DNA of 64,000 nucleotides from Coriobacteriia bacterium (GTDB lineage Bacteria; Actinomycetota; Coriobacteriia; Coriobacteriales; QAMH01). The notes beneath the pieces were generated by a model that had not been told where the DNA came from, searched no databases, and saw only the letters and a list, made by a program, of their open reading frames with translations. Of this stretch, positions 36,118-44,469 are shown one piece after another; position 1 is the first letter of the stretch, and the number at the start of each line of letters is the position of its first letter. A program made the translations under genes and the position numbers. The stretch is taken from contig QAMH01000005.1 of assembly GCA_003149935.1 (NCBI GenBank), positions 62,001 to 126,000 of the forward strand, in the 5' to 3' direction.

Positions 36118-38730
36118 ATGTCTGAGAAGACTACAGACAAGTCAGTGATCAAGTGCATCGGATTCTGCGGGTTTGGAATGGGCGCGAACATCACTGAGGT
36201 CGATGTGAAGGACGGAAAGGTCGCTCGCATCAGACCGCTACACTATGATCAGCTCTACAAGCCCGAAGATCTGAACTACTGGAAGATCGAGAAGAACGGG
36301 CACGTGCTCGAGCCAGGTATGGCAAGTTGTCCGCCGCCGCTGGCAACAGCATACAAGATGCGTGCCTATTCCAAGAACCGCATCCCGTATCCACTGAAAC
36401 GCATCGATTGGGATCCTAACGGCGAGCGCAATCCGCAGAACCGTGGCATCTCCAAGTACGAGCGCATCTCCTGGGACGATGCTTGTGACATCATCGCGGC
36501 CGAGATCAAGAGGATTCAGGATGAGTGCGGACCGTTCTCCATCTATGCGCAGTCAGACGGCCACGGCGAGACCAAGACCATTCACGCGGCGCATGGTTGC
36601 CAGACCAACTTGCTGGCGCTCACGGGTGGCTTTCTGAAGCAGGCTCGTCAGCCAGACTCCTGGGAGGGCTGGTATTGGGGCGCCAAACATGTCTGGGGCA
36701 TGGATCCCGTCGGCATGCAGACCATCACCAACAACGTCATCAAGGATATCGCCGAGCATACCGACGCCGTCTTTGTCTGGGGTGGCGATCCCGAGACCAC
36801 GCCGTGGGGCTGGGGCGGTCAGATGTCGAGCCTCATCTCGTATTGGTTCACCGACATCGGCGTCAAGCAGGTCTACGTGTGCCCTGACCTCAACTATGGT
36901 GCTGCGATTCATGCCGACAAGTGGATTCCGGTCCTGCCGAATACCGATGTCGCCTTACAGCTCGCCATCGCCCATGTGTGGCTGACTGAGGGCACGTACG
37001 AAAAGGACTACATCGTCACGCACTCCGTCGGCTTTGAGAAGTTCGAGGACTACGTCATGGGCCGCGGCGAGGACGGCATCGAGAAGACGCCGGCCTGGGC
37101 GGCCGAGAAGTGCGGTGTACCCGACTACCGCATCAAGGCGTTGGCTCGCTATTGGGCGAGCAGGAAGGTTTCCGTTGCCCACTGCAACGGCGGCGGCTAC
37201 ATCCGCGCGGCCTTCTCGCATGAGCCCGCACGCATGGAGATTTACCTGCTGGGCATGCGCGGCGTGGGCCAGCCGGGTGTCAACCAGTTCCAGATGATCG
37301 AGTGGCAGCTCATGGACATGCCTACGTGGAACCCCCTGCCCAGTTGCTCGGTGCTTCCGAGCGTCGAGGGTGCCTACCGTGGCGCGACTATGGACCTGTC
37401 CGAGCCGTTCATCCCCAAAACGCTCATCCCCAAAGCCATTACCGAAAAGAAGCTCGAGTGGCATGGTCATGTCATCGCCGGCATTGCCACCGTCGACCAG
37501 TTCATCCCGTTCGAGTGGGAGCCGGAAGAGGGCAAGGGCGTGCGCATGATCTGGTCGGACGCGCCATGCTGGTCGAATTGCTGGCAGGGCGGCAACGTCT
37601 TCCAGGAGGCCATGCGCGACCCCGAGCTCGACTTCATCTTGGTGCAGCACCCCTGGTTCGAGAACGACACCAAGTTCGCCGACATCATCCTGCCCACCAA
37701 CACGCTGTTCGAGACCGAGGACTTCAACGTTGACGTGCGCAGTGGCCAGTGGAACGCCATCGCGTACGAGGGCCGGGCAATCGACCCCATCGGCGACACG
37801 CGCAGCGACTACGAAGCCGTGTGTTCCGTCGCAAAAGCACTCGAGAAGCTTGGCGGCAACTACGAGAACCTGTACGAGCGCTACACCCAAGGTCGCGATG
37901 TCATGGGTTGGATCGAGAAGGGTTTTCGCGAGTCCGGCATCGAGGACGGCGAGAATGCCGACTTCGAGCAATTCAAGAAGGATCGTTTCAAGCTGTTTCC
38001 GACGCGCGAGGACTGGGAGGATATGCCGCATGGCCTCATTGGGTTCTACGAGGATCCCGTGGCAAATCCGCTTTCCACGCCATCTGGTCTGATCGAGTAC
38101 TATTCCGAGTCGCTTGCGCAGGTCTTCCCCGACGACACGGCGCGTGGCCCCATTGCACGCTGGATCGAGGAGCCGCTCGACGGGCACGACGATCGTCTTT
38201 CAAGCCCGCGTGCGAAGGACTATCCGTTCCTGCTCGTCACCAACCATCCGCGCTGGCGCGTGCATGCCAACCACGATGACATTCCCTGGTTCCACGAGCT
38301 TTCGACGGGCAAGGTCACGGGTCCTGATGGCTACCTGTACGAGCCGTTGTACGTGAATCCGGTCGATGCCGCCAAGCTCGGCCTCGAGGATGGCGATATC
38401 GCCGCTTTGTATAACGAGCGCGGCACGGTGCTCGGTGGCGTCATCATTTCCGAGCGCATCATGCCCGGCTGCGTTTCCCAGGATCACGGCGCACGCGAGG
38501 ACGAGATCGAGACCGGTGTTGGCGGCCTTGACCGCGGTGGTGCGAACAACTTGATTTGCCCGTCTGCGACGACGTCCAAGAACTGCGCTGGTGAGGTGAC
38601 CAACAGCTACCTCGTTGGCGTGAAGAAAGTCGATGTCATCGAGATGGCCAAGGAGCGTCCGGAGGAGTGGGGTCGTGCCTATGATCCCGAATTCGGTCAG
38701 ATTCCCGACAGCTGGATTGTGGAGGGCTAG
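36118..38730 (+). CDS. Pyrogallol hydroxytransferase-like molybdopterin oxidoreductase, large subunit
   Basis: An 870-residue DMSO-reductase-superfamily protein from ATG 36118 (GAAAGGA upstream; ATG 36103 is possible). It is cytosolic (no Tat signal). It lacks the N-terminal four-Cys [4Fe-4S] motif, as in the transhydroxylase alpha subunit of Pelobacter acidigallici. Segments I recall from that enzyme are present: DWDPNGERNPQNRG, KYERISWDDA, PDSWEGWYWGAKHVWG and GGLDRGGANNLICP. In PDSWEGW (D180-S181-W182) the Ser corresponds to the Mo-ligand of the Pelobacter enzyme. That family moves or removes phenolic hydroxyls. The small subunit gene starts 2 bases after the stop. The true substrate could be any polyphenol or a related compound. 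Confidence 0.82.
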   Translation: MSEKTTDKSVIKCIGFCGFGMGANITEVDVKDGKVARIRPLHYDQLYKPEDLNYWKIEKNGHVLEPGMASCPPPLATAYKMRAYSKNRIPYPLKRIDWDPNGERNPQNRGISKYERISWDDACDIIAAEIKRIQDECGPFSIYAQSDGHGETKTIHAAHGCQTNLLALTGGFLKQARQPDSWEGWYWGAKHVWGMDPVGMQTITNNVIKDIAEHTDAVFVWGGDPETTPWGWGGQMSSLISYWFTDIGVKQVYVCPDLNYGAAIHADKWIPVLPNTDVALQLAIAHVWLTEGTYEKDYIVTHSVGFEKFEDYVMGRGEDGIEKTPAWAAEKCGVPDYRIKALARYWASRKVSVAHCNGGGYIRAAFSHEPARMEIYLLGMRGVGQPGVNQFQMIEWQLMDMPTWNPLPSCSVLPSVEGAYRGATMDLSEPFIPKTLIPKAITEKKLEWHGHVIAGIATVDQFIPFEWEPEEGKGVRMIWSDAPCWSNCWQGGNVFQEAMRDPELDFILVQHPWFENDTKFADIILPTNTLFETEDFNVDVRSGQWNAIAYEGRAIDPIGDTRSDYEAVCSVAKALEKLGGNYENLYERYTQGRDVMGWIEKGFRESGIEDGENADFEQFKKDRFKLFPTREDWEDMPHGLIGFYEDPVANPLSTPSGLIEYYSESLAQVFPDDTARGPIARWIEEPLDGHDDRLSSPRAKDYPFLLVTNHPRWRVHANHDDIPWFHELSTGKVTGPDGYLYEPLYVNPVDAAKLGLEDGDIAALYNERGTVLGGVIISERIMPGCVSQDHGAREDEIETGVGGLDRGGANNLICPSATTSKNCAGEVTNSYLVGVKKVDVIEMAKERPEEWGRAYDPEFGQIPDSWIVEG

Positions 38731-38732
38731 TA

Positions 38733-39506
38733 ATGAAAGCATTTGTCATTGACGTTGCCAGATGCAACGGTTGCATGAACTGCCAGATTGCCTGCAAGGA
38801 CGAGCATTGCGGCACCGATTGGCTGCCCTATGCCGCTGAACAGCCCTTGACCGGACAATTCTGGTGCAAAGTCGAGGAGAAGGTGCGCGGCACGGTTCCC
38901 AAGACGCGCATCACGTACGTTCCGCACATCGGTGGCCAGAGCGATGCCCTCGCCTCTGCGGCTGGCGATGCCATCGTGGAGCGTGCCGACGGGCTCATGT
39001 ACATCAATCCCGAAAAAGCGAAGGGTCGCAAGGACCTCTGCGAGTTCGAGGGCGTGTATTGGAACGAGAAGCTCCAGATTCCGCAGACCTGCACGGGCTG
39101 CGCTCATCTGCTCGATGATGGCTGGGAGGTTCCGCGCTGCGTGGACTCCTGCCCCACCAAGGCTTTGAGCTTTGGCGATGTCGCGGACCTCGATCTTGAG
39201 GGTGCCGAGCAGCTCGTCGAAGGCTCGCGCGTCTGGTATCGCAACTTGCCCAAGCGCTTCGTGACCGGTTGTGTCGTCGATTTTGACGAGCGCGAGGTCG
39301 TCATCGGCGCTGACGTGAAACTCGTGAGCGCGAGCGGCAACACGGTTGCCGAGCAGAAGACCGACGAGTTTGGCGATTTCATGTTCGACCAGGTCGAGCC
39401 TGCTGCCTATCAGGTCATTTATCAGGTCCCCGGCAAGGATGCCAAGACCTATGACGCCGATGCGACAGAGCTCGACGTGAACATCGGTGACGTGCCCGCA
39501 GCGTAA
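38733..39506 (+). CDS. Transhydroxylase-like Fe-S small subunit
   Basis: A 257-residue protein. Cluster motifs are CNGCMNCQIACKDEH at the N-terminus and CTGCAHLLDDGWEVPRCVDSC at about 125-146. The stretch KAKGRKDL...GVYWNEK and the C-terminal beta-sandwich (about 185-257, GADVKLVSASGNTVAEQKTDEFGDFMFD) match the plan of the transhydroxylase beta subunit, which ends in a carboxypeptidase-regulatory-like domain. Where the known beta subunit has a CxxCxxxxC cluster motif, this protein reads PHIGGQSDALASAAG, so one of three clusters seems lost. It should relay electrons to or structurally support the large subunit. Confidence 0.83.
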   Translation: MKAFVIDVARCNGCMNCQIACKDEHCGTDWLPYAAEQPLTGQFWCKVEEKVRGTVPKTRITYVPHIGGQSDALASAAGDAIVERADGLMYINPEKAKGRKDLCEFEGVYWNEKLQIPQTCTGCAHLLDDGWEVPRCVDSCPTKALSFGDVADLDLEGAEQLVEGSRVWYRNLPKRFVTGCVVDFDEREVVIGADVKLVSASGNTVAEQKTDEFGDFMFDQVEPAAYQVIYQVPGKDAKTYDADATELDVNIGDVPAA

Positions 39507-39525
39507 GGTTCGCTGCTATGTTCCA

Positions 39526-39567
39526 TGGAGGGGGCACGGAGCACAATGCTTTGTGCCCCCCCCTCTT
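39526..39567 (+). terminator. Terminator-like hairpin after module 1
   Basis: GGGGGCAC and GTGCCCCC form a strong stem around a 15-base loop that can fold again (AGCA/TGCT). The downstream T-run is weak (CTCTTGTCG). It lies 20 bases after the small-subunit stop and 60 before amidase 2, and probably ends the module 1 transcript. Confidence 0.6.
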
Positions 39568-39627
39568 GTCGTAACTAGACAAATGCGCAGGGTATCTGCT
39601 TGGTTTTGAGGAGCGAAGGAGATTTCC

Positions 39628-41118
39628 ATGATAAGCGACGAGTACGTAAGCGCGGTCGATCTGGCCGCTGACATCAAGGACATGAAGGTGTCGCCCTCTG
39701 AGGTAATCGAGGAGACGATCAAGGCGATTGACGAGCGCAATCCGTCCATCAACGCCTTCGTCTACACCAACTACGACGAGGCACGCGCTAAGGCAAGGGA
39801 GGAGGACGAAAAGCTCACCCGCGGCGAGGCAAGTGGCGCCTTCTTCGGCATTCCGACCGCTGCGAAGGATTTCATTCCCGGTATACCGGGATGGCCGGGA
39901 ACGACCGGCGGTGTCAGGGCACTTTCGCACCTCATCGATGATCACTGGGGCAGCTATACGGGCGCGATGAACGACGAGGGCGCCATCATGATTGGCAAGA
40001 CCAACGCTCCGTCATTCGCGTTTCGCGGAACGACCGACAACAAAATGTTTGGCCCCACGAGCACCCCGTTCAAGCCCGGATATAACTCGGGCGGTTCCTC
40101 TGGCGGCTCGGCAGCCGCGGTCGGTGACGGCATCCTGCTCATCGCCGAAGGATCTGACGGAGGCGGATCCATACGTATCCCATCTGCCTGGTGCGGATGC
40201 TATGGTTTCAAGCCTGGAAATGGCACGGTGGGTGGAGCACCGAGGCCGAACGCCTACGGCACCTGTCATCCATATTGCTTTCCGGGCAGCATATCGCGTG
40301 GCGTGAAGGACGCCGCCTACGCCTTACAGGCGATGGCGGGCTACGATTCCTTCGATCCCAACAGCATCGACTTCGGTGACCGCGACTATATTGCCGCTCT
40401 TGATGCATCTATCAAGGGCATGCGAATCGGCTTCACGCCCGACTTTGGCATCTTCCCGGTCGAGCCGGAAATCGCCGCCATATGCGAGAGCGCGGCGGCG
40501 AAGTTCGAAGACGCCGGCGCCATCGTCGAGCCTGTGAGCTTCGACTTCAAGCGCTCCGCTTTCGAGCTCGCCGAGTCGTGGTGTCGCATGATCACCATTT
40601 CGGGTGGTCTCGGTTCTGTCGAGGAGATCAAGGCAATGGGGATAGATCTTTTGCGTGATCATGCAGACGACCTGCCCGACGAGTTCATCTGGTGGGTCGA
40701 AGACTCGTACAAGCGTGGGTATGTCGACTTCCATGACGATGAGGTGATCCGCACCGAGGTCTTCGACCAGATTCAGGGGGCGTTCCAGGACTATGACCTC
40801 ATCGTCTCGCCGACGTGCGCATGCCATCCGGTCAAGAACGATGCCAATCGCAACACCTTGGGCCCTGCAAAGATCTGCGGTGTGAAGAGCGATCCGCTCT
40901 GCGGCTTCGGGCTCACGTTCTTCTGCAACTTTACGGGTAACCCCGCAGCATCCATTCCGGCTGGCCTCTCGAAGGATGGCTTCCCGGTTGGCCTGCAGTT
41001 GATTTCCAGGCGTTTCGGGGAACTCGACCTCATCGCGGCAAGTGCGGCTTATGAGCGAGTCAATCCGTGGAGGGGCATGTACGACATTACGGCTAGGAGG
41101 AATCTGAAAACATCCTAG
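39628..41118 (+). CDS. Amidase-signature hydrolase, paralogue 2
   Basis: A 496-residue amidase colinear with paralogue 1 over its whole length. The first 200 residues align without gaps, and long identical runs are seen, for example around GYNSGGSSGGSAAAVG and FGPTSTPFKPG. Triad K80, S157, S181 is conserved. Differences cluster at about residues 310-355 and in the last 100 residues, and the C-terminus ends TARRNLKTS. It comes before the second molybdoenzyme, as paralogue 1 comes before the first. This looks like a duplicated amidase with divergence of substrate specificity. ATG at 39628 is preceded by GAAGGAG. Confidence 0.88.
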   Translation: MISDEYVSAVDLAADIKDMKVSPSEVIEETIKAIDERNPSINAFVYTNYDEARAKAREEDEKLTRGEASGAFFGIPTAAKDFIPGIPGWPGTTGGVRALSHLIDDHWGSYTGAMNDEGAIMIGKTNAPSFAFRGTTDNKMFGPTSTPFKPGYNSGGSSGGSAAAVGDGILLIAEGSDGGGSIRIPSAWCGCYGFKPGNGTVGGAPRPNAYGTCHPYCFPGSISRGVKDAAYALQAMAGYDSFDPNSIDFGDRDYIAALDASIKGMRIGFTPDFGIFPVEPEIAAICESAAAKFEDAGAIVEPVSFDFKRSAFELAESWCRMITISGGLGSVEEIKAMGIDLLRDHADDLPDEFIWWVEDSYKRGYVDFHDDEVIRTEVFDQIQGAFQDYDLIVSPTCACHPVKNDANRNTLGPAKICGVKSDPLCGFGLTFFCNFTGNPAASIPAGLSKDGFPVGLQLISRRFGELDLIAASAAYERVNPWRGMYDITARRNLKTS

Positions 41119-41129
41119 GCACATGAAAC

Positions 41130-41166
41130 ACTTGGGGAGGTCGCCATATCGGCGATTTTCCCGAGT
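41130..41166 (+). other. Long hairpin after amidase 2
   Basis: A 16-pair stem with G-T wobbles (ACTTGGGGAGGTCGCC with GGCGATTTTCCCGAGT) and a 5-base loop begins 12 bases after the stop. No T-run follows, so it could be an imperfect terminator or an mRNA end-protecting structure. It stands just before the motif array of the next promoter. Confidence 0.5.
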
Positions 41167-41175
41167 GTCTCGTCA

Positions 41176-41206
41176 TTACCCTCGTGCATTACCCATCGAG
41201 TTACCC
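41176..41206 (+). promoter_or_regulatory. TTACCC triple-repeat array upstream of molybdoenzyme 2
   Basis: Three identical TTACCC hexamers start at 41176, 41189 and 41201 (spacing 13 and 12), about 110-140 bases before the gene. This is the cleanest of three related arrays in the locus. Binding by the MalT-like regulator at 29986 is inferred. Confidence 0.65.
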
Positions 41207-41317
41207 GTTTACATACATCAGATAAGGCGTTTTCGCCCTCAAGCGTCGCCTGTAGTCTTTCGATGAAGTGAATCCCAGGCGATAGACGCGAGGGGAAGAA
41301 GAGAAGGGAAGTATGCT

Positions 41318-43993
41318 ATGTCCGAAACACCATCAATGGCTGGTGTGCCCAATAACACCGTGGACGATAATGGTGTGCGATGGCGTCGTACTCGTTGCCA
41401 CTTCTGCCACATGAATTGCAGCATTTATGCCGGTGTCGACACGAAGACCGGTAGGCTCGTGGAGCTCAGGGGCGATGACGCCGAGGGCTCCGTGCTCTGC
41501 AACCGACTGGGTGAGAAAGGCGAGCGCGCAATCAAGTTCCACTACCATCCCAAGCGCATCAACCATCCGCTCAAGCGCATCGGCGAGCGCGGCGAGGACA
41601 AATGGGAGCAGATTTCCTACGACCAGGCAATTAAGGAGATCGCCGAGAAGCTCCAGGCGCTCATCGACGAGTACGGCCCCGAGACGCTCGTCGCCTCCGA
41701 AGGCACCTACCGCTCGGATCATCTGTGGGCGCGTAGTCGCTTCACCAATCTTTTAGGCAACCCGGGTAACGTCATCGATCCAGGTACCATCTGCTGGTGC
41801 TGGAACTACACGCTGAACATGGCCATGGTCGGATGGCCCGTCGAGTCCATGATGCCGGCATCCCCACAGCAGTCGCACACGATCGTCAACTGGGGCAAGC
41901 GCTGCCAGGAGTCCTACGCGCCCCAGGCGCCCCTCTGGCGTGTCATTTCGGGACGCACGACGGTCAACGAGCCCGATCCCGCGCAGCTCATCGTCGTCGA
42001 TCCCGTCTGCATCACTGAGTCCGGGCAGGCCGACGAGTGGCTGCAGCCCTATCCCAACACCGATTGTCTGGTGTGCCTTGCCTGGGTGCACTACGTCATT
42101 CGCGAGAAGCTCTATGACGAGGACTTCCTGAAGTACTGGTCCAACGCCGTATTCCTCTTCCGTACCGATACGAACAAGCTGCTGCGTGCGAGCGATGTCG
42201 AGGAGGGTGGCAAGCACGAGGACTTCGTCGTGTGGGATGGCGAGACGGGCGCACCCCTATGCTGGTGCTCCGACGAGAATCGCTACTACACTCCCACCGA
42301 GGACACCGTCGTGGACGCTCAGCTCTACGGAACCTATACCGTCACGCTCAAGGACGGTTCCACGGTCGAGTGCAAGACCGTCTTCGACGCCATTGCCGAT
42401 CGCATGCAGGAGTACACGCCCGAGCGTGCCTCCAAGGTTTCCGGCGTGCCCGTCCGCAAGATCGAGGCGGCTGCCCATCTCTACGCTACCAATGGTCCGG
42501 CTTGCATCATCTGGGGTCTCGGTGGCGGCGACCAGCATGGCAATAACGCCTCGAGTTTCGGCATTGCCAAGACCATCCTGCGCATTCTGTGCGGCAACAT
42601 CGATAACCCTGGCGGCGAGTTCGTCGGCATGCCCTGCGATCCCAACGCCGTGGGTAAGGAGAAGACCTATCCGGTGCGCAACGCCGAGTTCGAGCTCTCC
42701 GAACTGCAGGACCCCGCGAACCAGGACAAGTTCATCGGTAACGACCGCTTCCGCGTCATGTCGTGGAAGGGCTTCAAGATGATCGACAAGAACTATCGCA
42801 AGATGTTCGGCGTGCCGCGTCCGATGCTGCACCAGATGCTCTGCTCGCCGTCGCTTGTCATGGATGCCATGATTGATGGCGACCCGTATCCCATCAAGGC
42901 TATGATCTGCTGGGAATCCAATCCGCTTGCCTGGGCACCCAACACCAAGAAGATGTACAAGGCCCTCAAGAACCTCGACCTGCTCGTCTCCGTTGAGTAC
43001 TGGAAGACGCCGACCGCGGCACTGGCCGACTACATCATGCCCGCCTGCGACTGGATGGAGCGTCCGCTGTGCACCACGTCCGAGGACTCCATGGACTTCA
43101 TCACCGTGGGCGATCGCGGCGTCGAGCCTTACGAGGAGCGCCGCGTCGACTATGACTTCTTCCGTGCGTTGGGCTGCGCCATGGGTCAGGAGAAGGACTG
43201 GCCATGGGAGACCTACGAGCAGGCCATCGAATATACGGTCGATCGCGTCCCCGGCCTGGATTACGAGAAGGCCGTCAACATGGGCACCTACTTCCCGTAT
43301 CCCACGGAGTACTACAAGTACGCCAAGCGCCTCGATAACGGGCAGATCATGGGCTTTGCCACCAACTCGCGCAAGGCCGAGATTTACGCCTCGGTGCTCG
43401 AGGACCTCGACTACGATCCCATCCCCGTCTATCGCGAGCCGGAGTCTCCGCTCGGTAATCCCGAGATGGCCAAGGAGTATCCGTTCCGCCTCACGATTTC
43501 CGGTCGCGTGAGCCCGCTGTATCATTCGGAGTTCCGAACGCCGGGGCATGGCACGCGTACGGTCGAGCCGTATCCCTACACGTGGATGCACTTCAATGAC
43601 GGCCGCAAGTTGCACGTTAAGGAAGGCGACTGGATCTGGATCGAGACGCCGATGGGCCGTATTCGCCAGAAGGCGCATCTGGGATGGGATATCCCCGAAG
43701 GTGTCGTCCAGGTGCCGCCGAGCTGGTGGTATCCGGAGCTTCCCGCCGAGGAGCCGTGGAGCCAGGGCGTCTTCGACGCGGCTGGCAACGTGCTCGTCGA
43801 TGACGATCCGGACAAGGCCGACCAAATGACCGCCACCTGGTGCACGCGTGGTCTGCTCTGCAAGATCTATCCTTGCATCGATCCATCTGATGGCACGGAT
43901 GATGCGATTCCCATCGACCAATACGATGGCAAGCATGACACCGTGTGGGACAAGGCCTATGCGAACCTTTCCAACTGGGAACTCAAGAAGTAA
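41318..43993 (+). CDS. Molybdopterin oxidoreductase resembling catechol dehydroxylases
   Basis: An 891-residue DMSO-reductase-superfamily protein. The N-terminal [4Fe-4S] motif is C27-x2-C30-x3-C34-x26-C61 (RCHFCHMNC...LCNR). A Cys pair in GTICWCWNY (159, 161) lies where the Mo-ligand residue is expected. MGDs bind in the later segments (WGLGGGDQHGNN, WESNPLAW and the C-terminal domain from about 715). There is no Tat signal, so it is cytosolic. The plan, with a small ferredoxin gene following, is like the soluble Gordonibacter catechol dehydroxylases and acetylene hydratase relatives as I know them. It is much diverged from the transhydroxylase-like enzyme upstream. Formate dehydrogenase and nitrate reductase are unlikely, given the context and lack of membrane partners. 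Confidence 0.8.
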   Translation: MSETPSMAGVPNNTVDDNGVRWRRTRCHFCHMNCSIYAGVDTKTGRLVELRGDDAEGSVLCNRLGEKGERAIKFHYHPKRINHPLKRIGERGEDKWEQISYDQAIKEIAEKLQALIDEYGPETLVASEGTYRSDHLWARSRFTNLLGNPGNVIDPGTICWCWNYTLNMAMVGWPVESMMPASPQQSHTIVNWGKRCQESYAPQAPLWRVISGRTTVNEPDPAQLIVVDPVCITESGQADEWLQPYPNTDCLVCLAWVHYVIREKLYDEDFLKYWSNAVFLFRTDTNKLLRASDVEEGGKHEDFVVWDGETGAPLCWCSDENRYYTPTEDTVVDAQLYGTYTVTLKDGSTVECKTVFDAIADRMQEYTPERASKVSGVPVRKIEAAAHLYATNGPACIIWGLGGGDQHGNNASSFGIAKTILRILCGNIDNPGGEFVGMPCDPNAVGKEKTYPVRNAEFELSELQDPANQDKFIGNDRFRVMSWKGFKMIDKNYRKMFGVPRPMLHQMLCSPSLVMDAMIDGDPYPIKAMICWESNPLAWAPNTKKMYKALKNLDLLVSVEYWKTPTAALADYIMPACDWMERPLCTTSEDSMDFITVGDRGVEPYEERRVDYDFFRALGCAMGQEKDWPWETYEQAIEYTVDRVPGLDYEKAVNMGTYFPYPTEYYKYAKRLDNGQIMGFATNSRKAEIYASVLEDLDYDPIPVYREPESPLGNPEMAKEYPFRLTISGRVSPLYHSEFRTPGHGTRTVEPYPYTWMHFNDGRKLHVKEGDWIWIETPMGRIRQKAHLGWDIPEGVVQVPPSWWYPELPAEEPWSQGVFDAAGNVLVDDDPDKADQMTATWCTRGLLCKIYPCIDPSDGTDDAIPIDQYDGKHDTVWDKAYANLSNWELKK

Positions 43994-44004
43994 CTATCGT
44001 TCAT

Positions 44005-44036
44005 GGTGGGTGACGCACCCCTTCGCGTCGCCCACC
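44005..44036 (+). other. Intercistronic hairpin between molybdoenzyme 2 and its ferredoxin
   Basis: A 12-pair stem (GGTGGGTGACGC with GCGTCGCCCACC, one G-T pair) has an 8-base loop and no T-run. It lies in the 65-base spacer and could set relative expression or protect the upstream mRNA. Confidence 0.6.
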
Positions 44037-44058
44037 TGGTCTAGAGAAGGAGCCCGGA

Positions 44059-44298
44059 ATGGGAGCATATGGACCGCCTCCGGGTTTCTATAAGAACGAT
44101 TCCCGTGTCAGAATTTCCGAAGACTACTGCATCGGATGCATGAACTGCATTTCCAAATGTCCGAGAAATGACGTTCTGCGTGCGAGAAGGGTCGATGGAA
44201 AGCTCAAGGCATGGTCCCCAACCCCCGAAAACTGCGTCGGGTGCGGTCGATGCGTGAACTCCTGCCCGACTCACTCTATAAGCATCTATCTGGTTTGA
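44059..44298 (+). CDS. 2[4Fe-4S] ferredoxin paired with molybdoenzyme 2
   Basis: A 79-residue protein with two full cluster motifs: CIGCMNCISKCP at about 24-35 and CVGCGRCVNSCP at about 59-70, each C-x2-C-x2-C-x3-CP. A strong AGAAGGAG precedes the ATG. Sitting right after the molybdoenzyme, it most likely feeds electrons to it from the cytosol, which fits reductive dehydroxylation. No membrane anchor gene is nearby. Confidence 0.9.
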   Translation: MGAYGPPPGFYKNDSRVRISEDYCIGCMNCISKCPRNDVLRARRVDGKLKAWSPTPENCVGCGRCVNSCPTHSISIYLV

Positions 44299-44350
44299 TT
44301 TCGCAGGCAGTGCAAGCCCTTGACAATCCCCCAAAAGGGCGCCTGCGAAA
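44299..44350 (+). other. Nested hairpin closing module 2
   Basis: An outer 10-base perfect stem (TTTCGCAGGC / GCCTGCGAAA) encloses an inner GCCCTT / AAGGGC stem. It begins at the base after the ferredoxin stop. It probably acts as the transcript end, although no long T-run follows. Confidence 0.55.
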
Positions 44351-44469
44351 ACCGGCCAGGTTATGCGTTACTCCCTCCTTTAGCGCGGCGTCCGGAATGT
44401 TTCGGGCGCTGTGCGCCTTTTTGGCGATGTCATAGATGCTTGTTCGCGAGTTTGCACGAACCGTTCCGT

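Noticed and set aside
36118..43993. Molybdoenzymes as membrane-bound respiratory reductases (DMSO, nitrate, thiosulfate)
   Set aside because: No Tat signals, no membrane anchor subunit and no quinol-oxidising partner in the locus.
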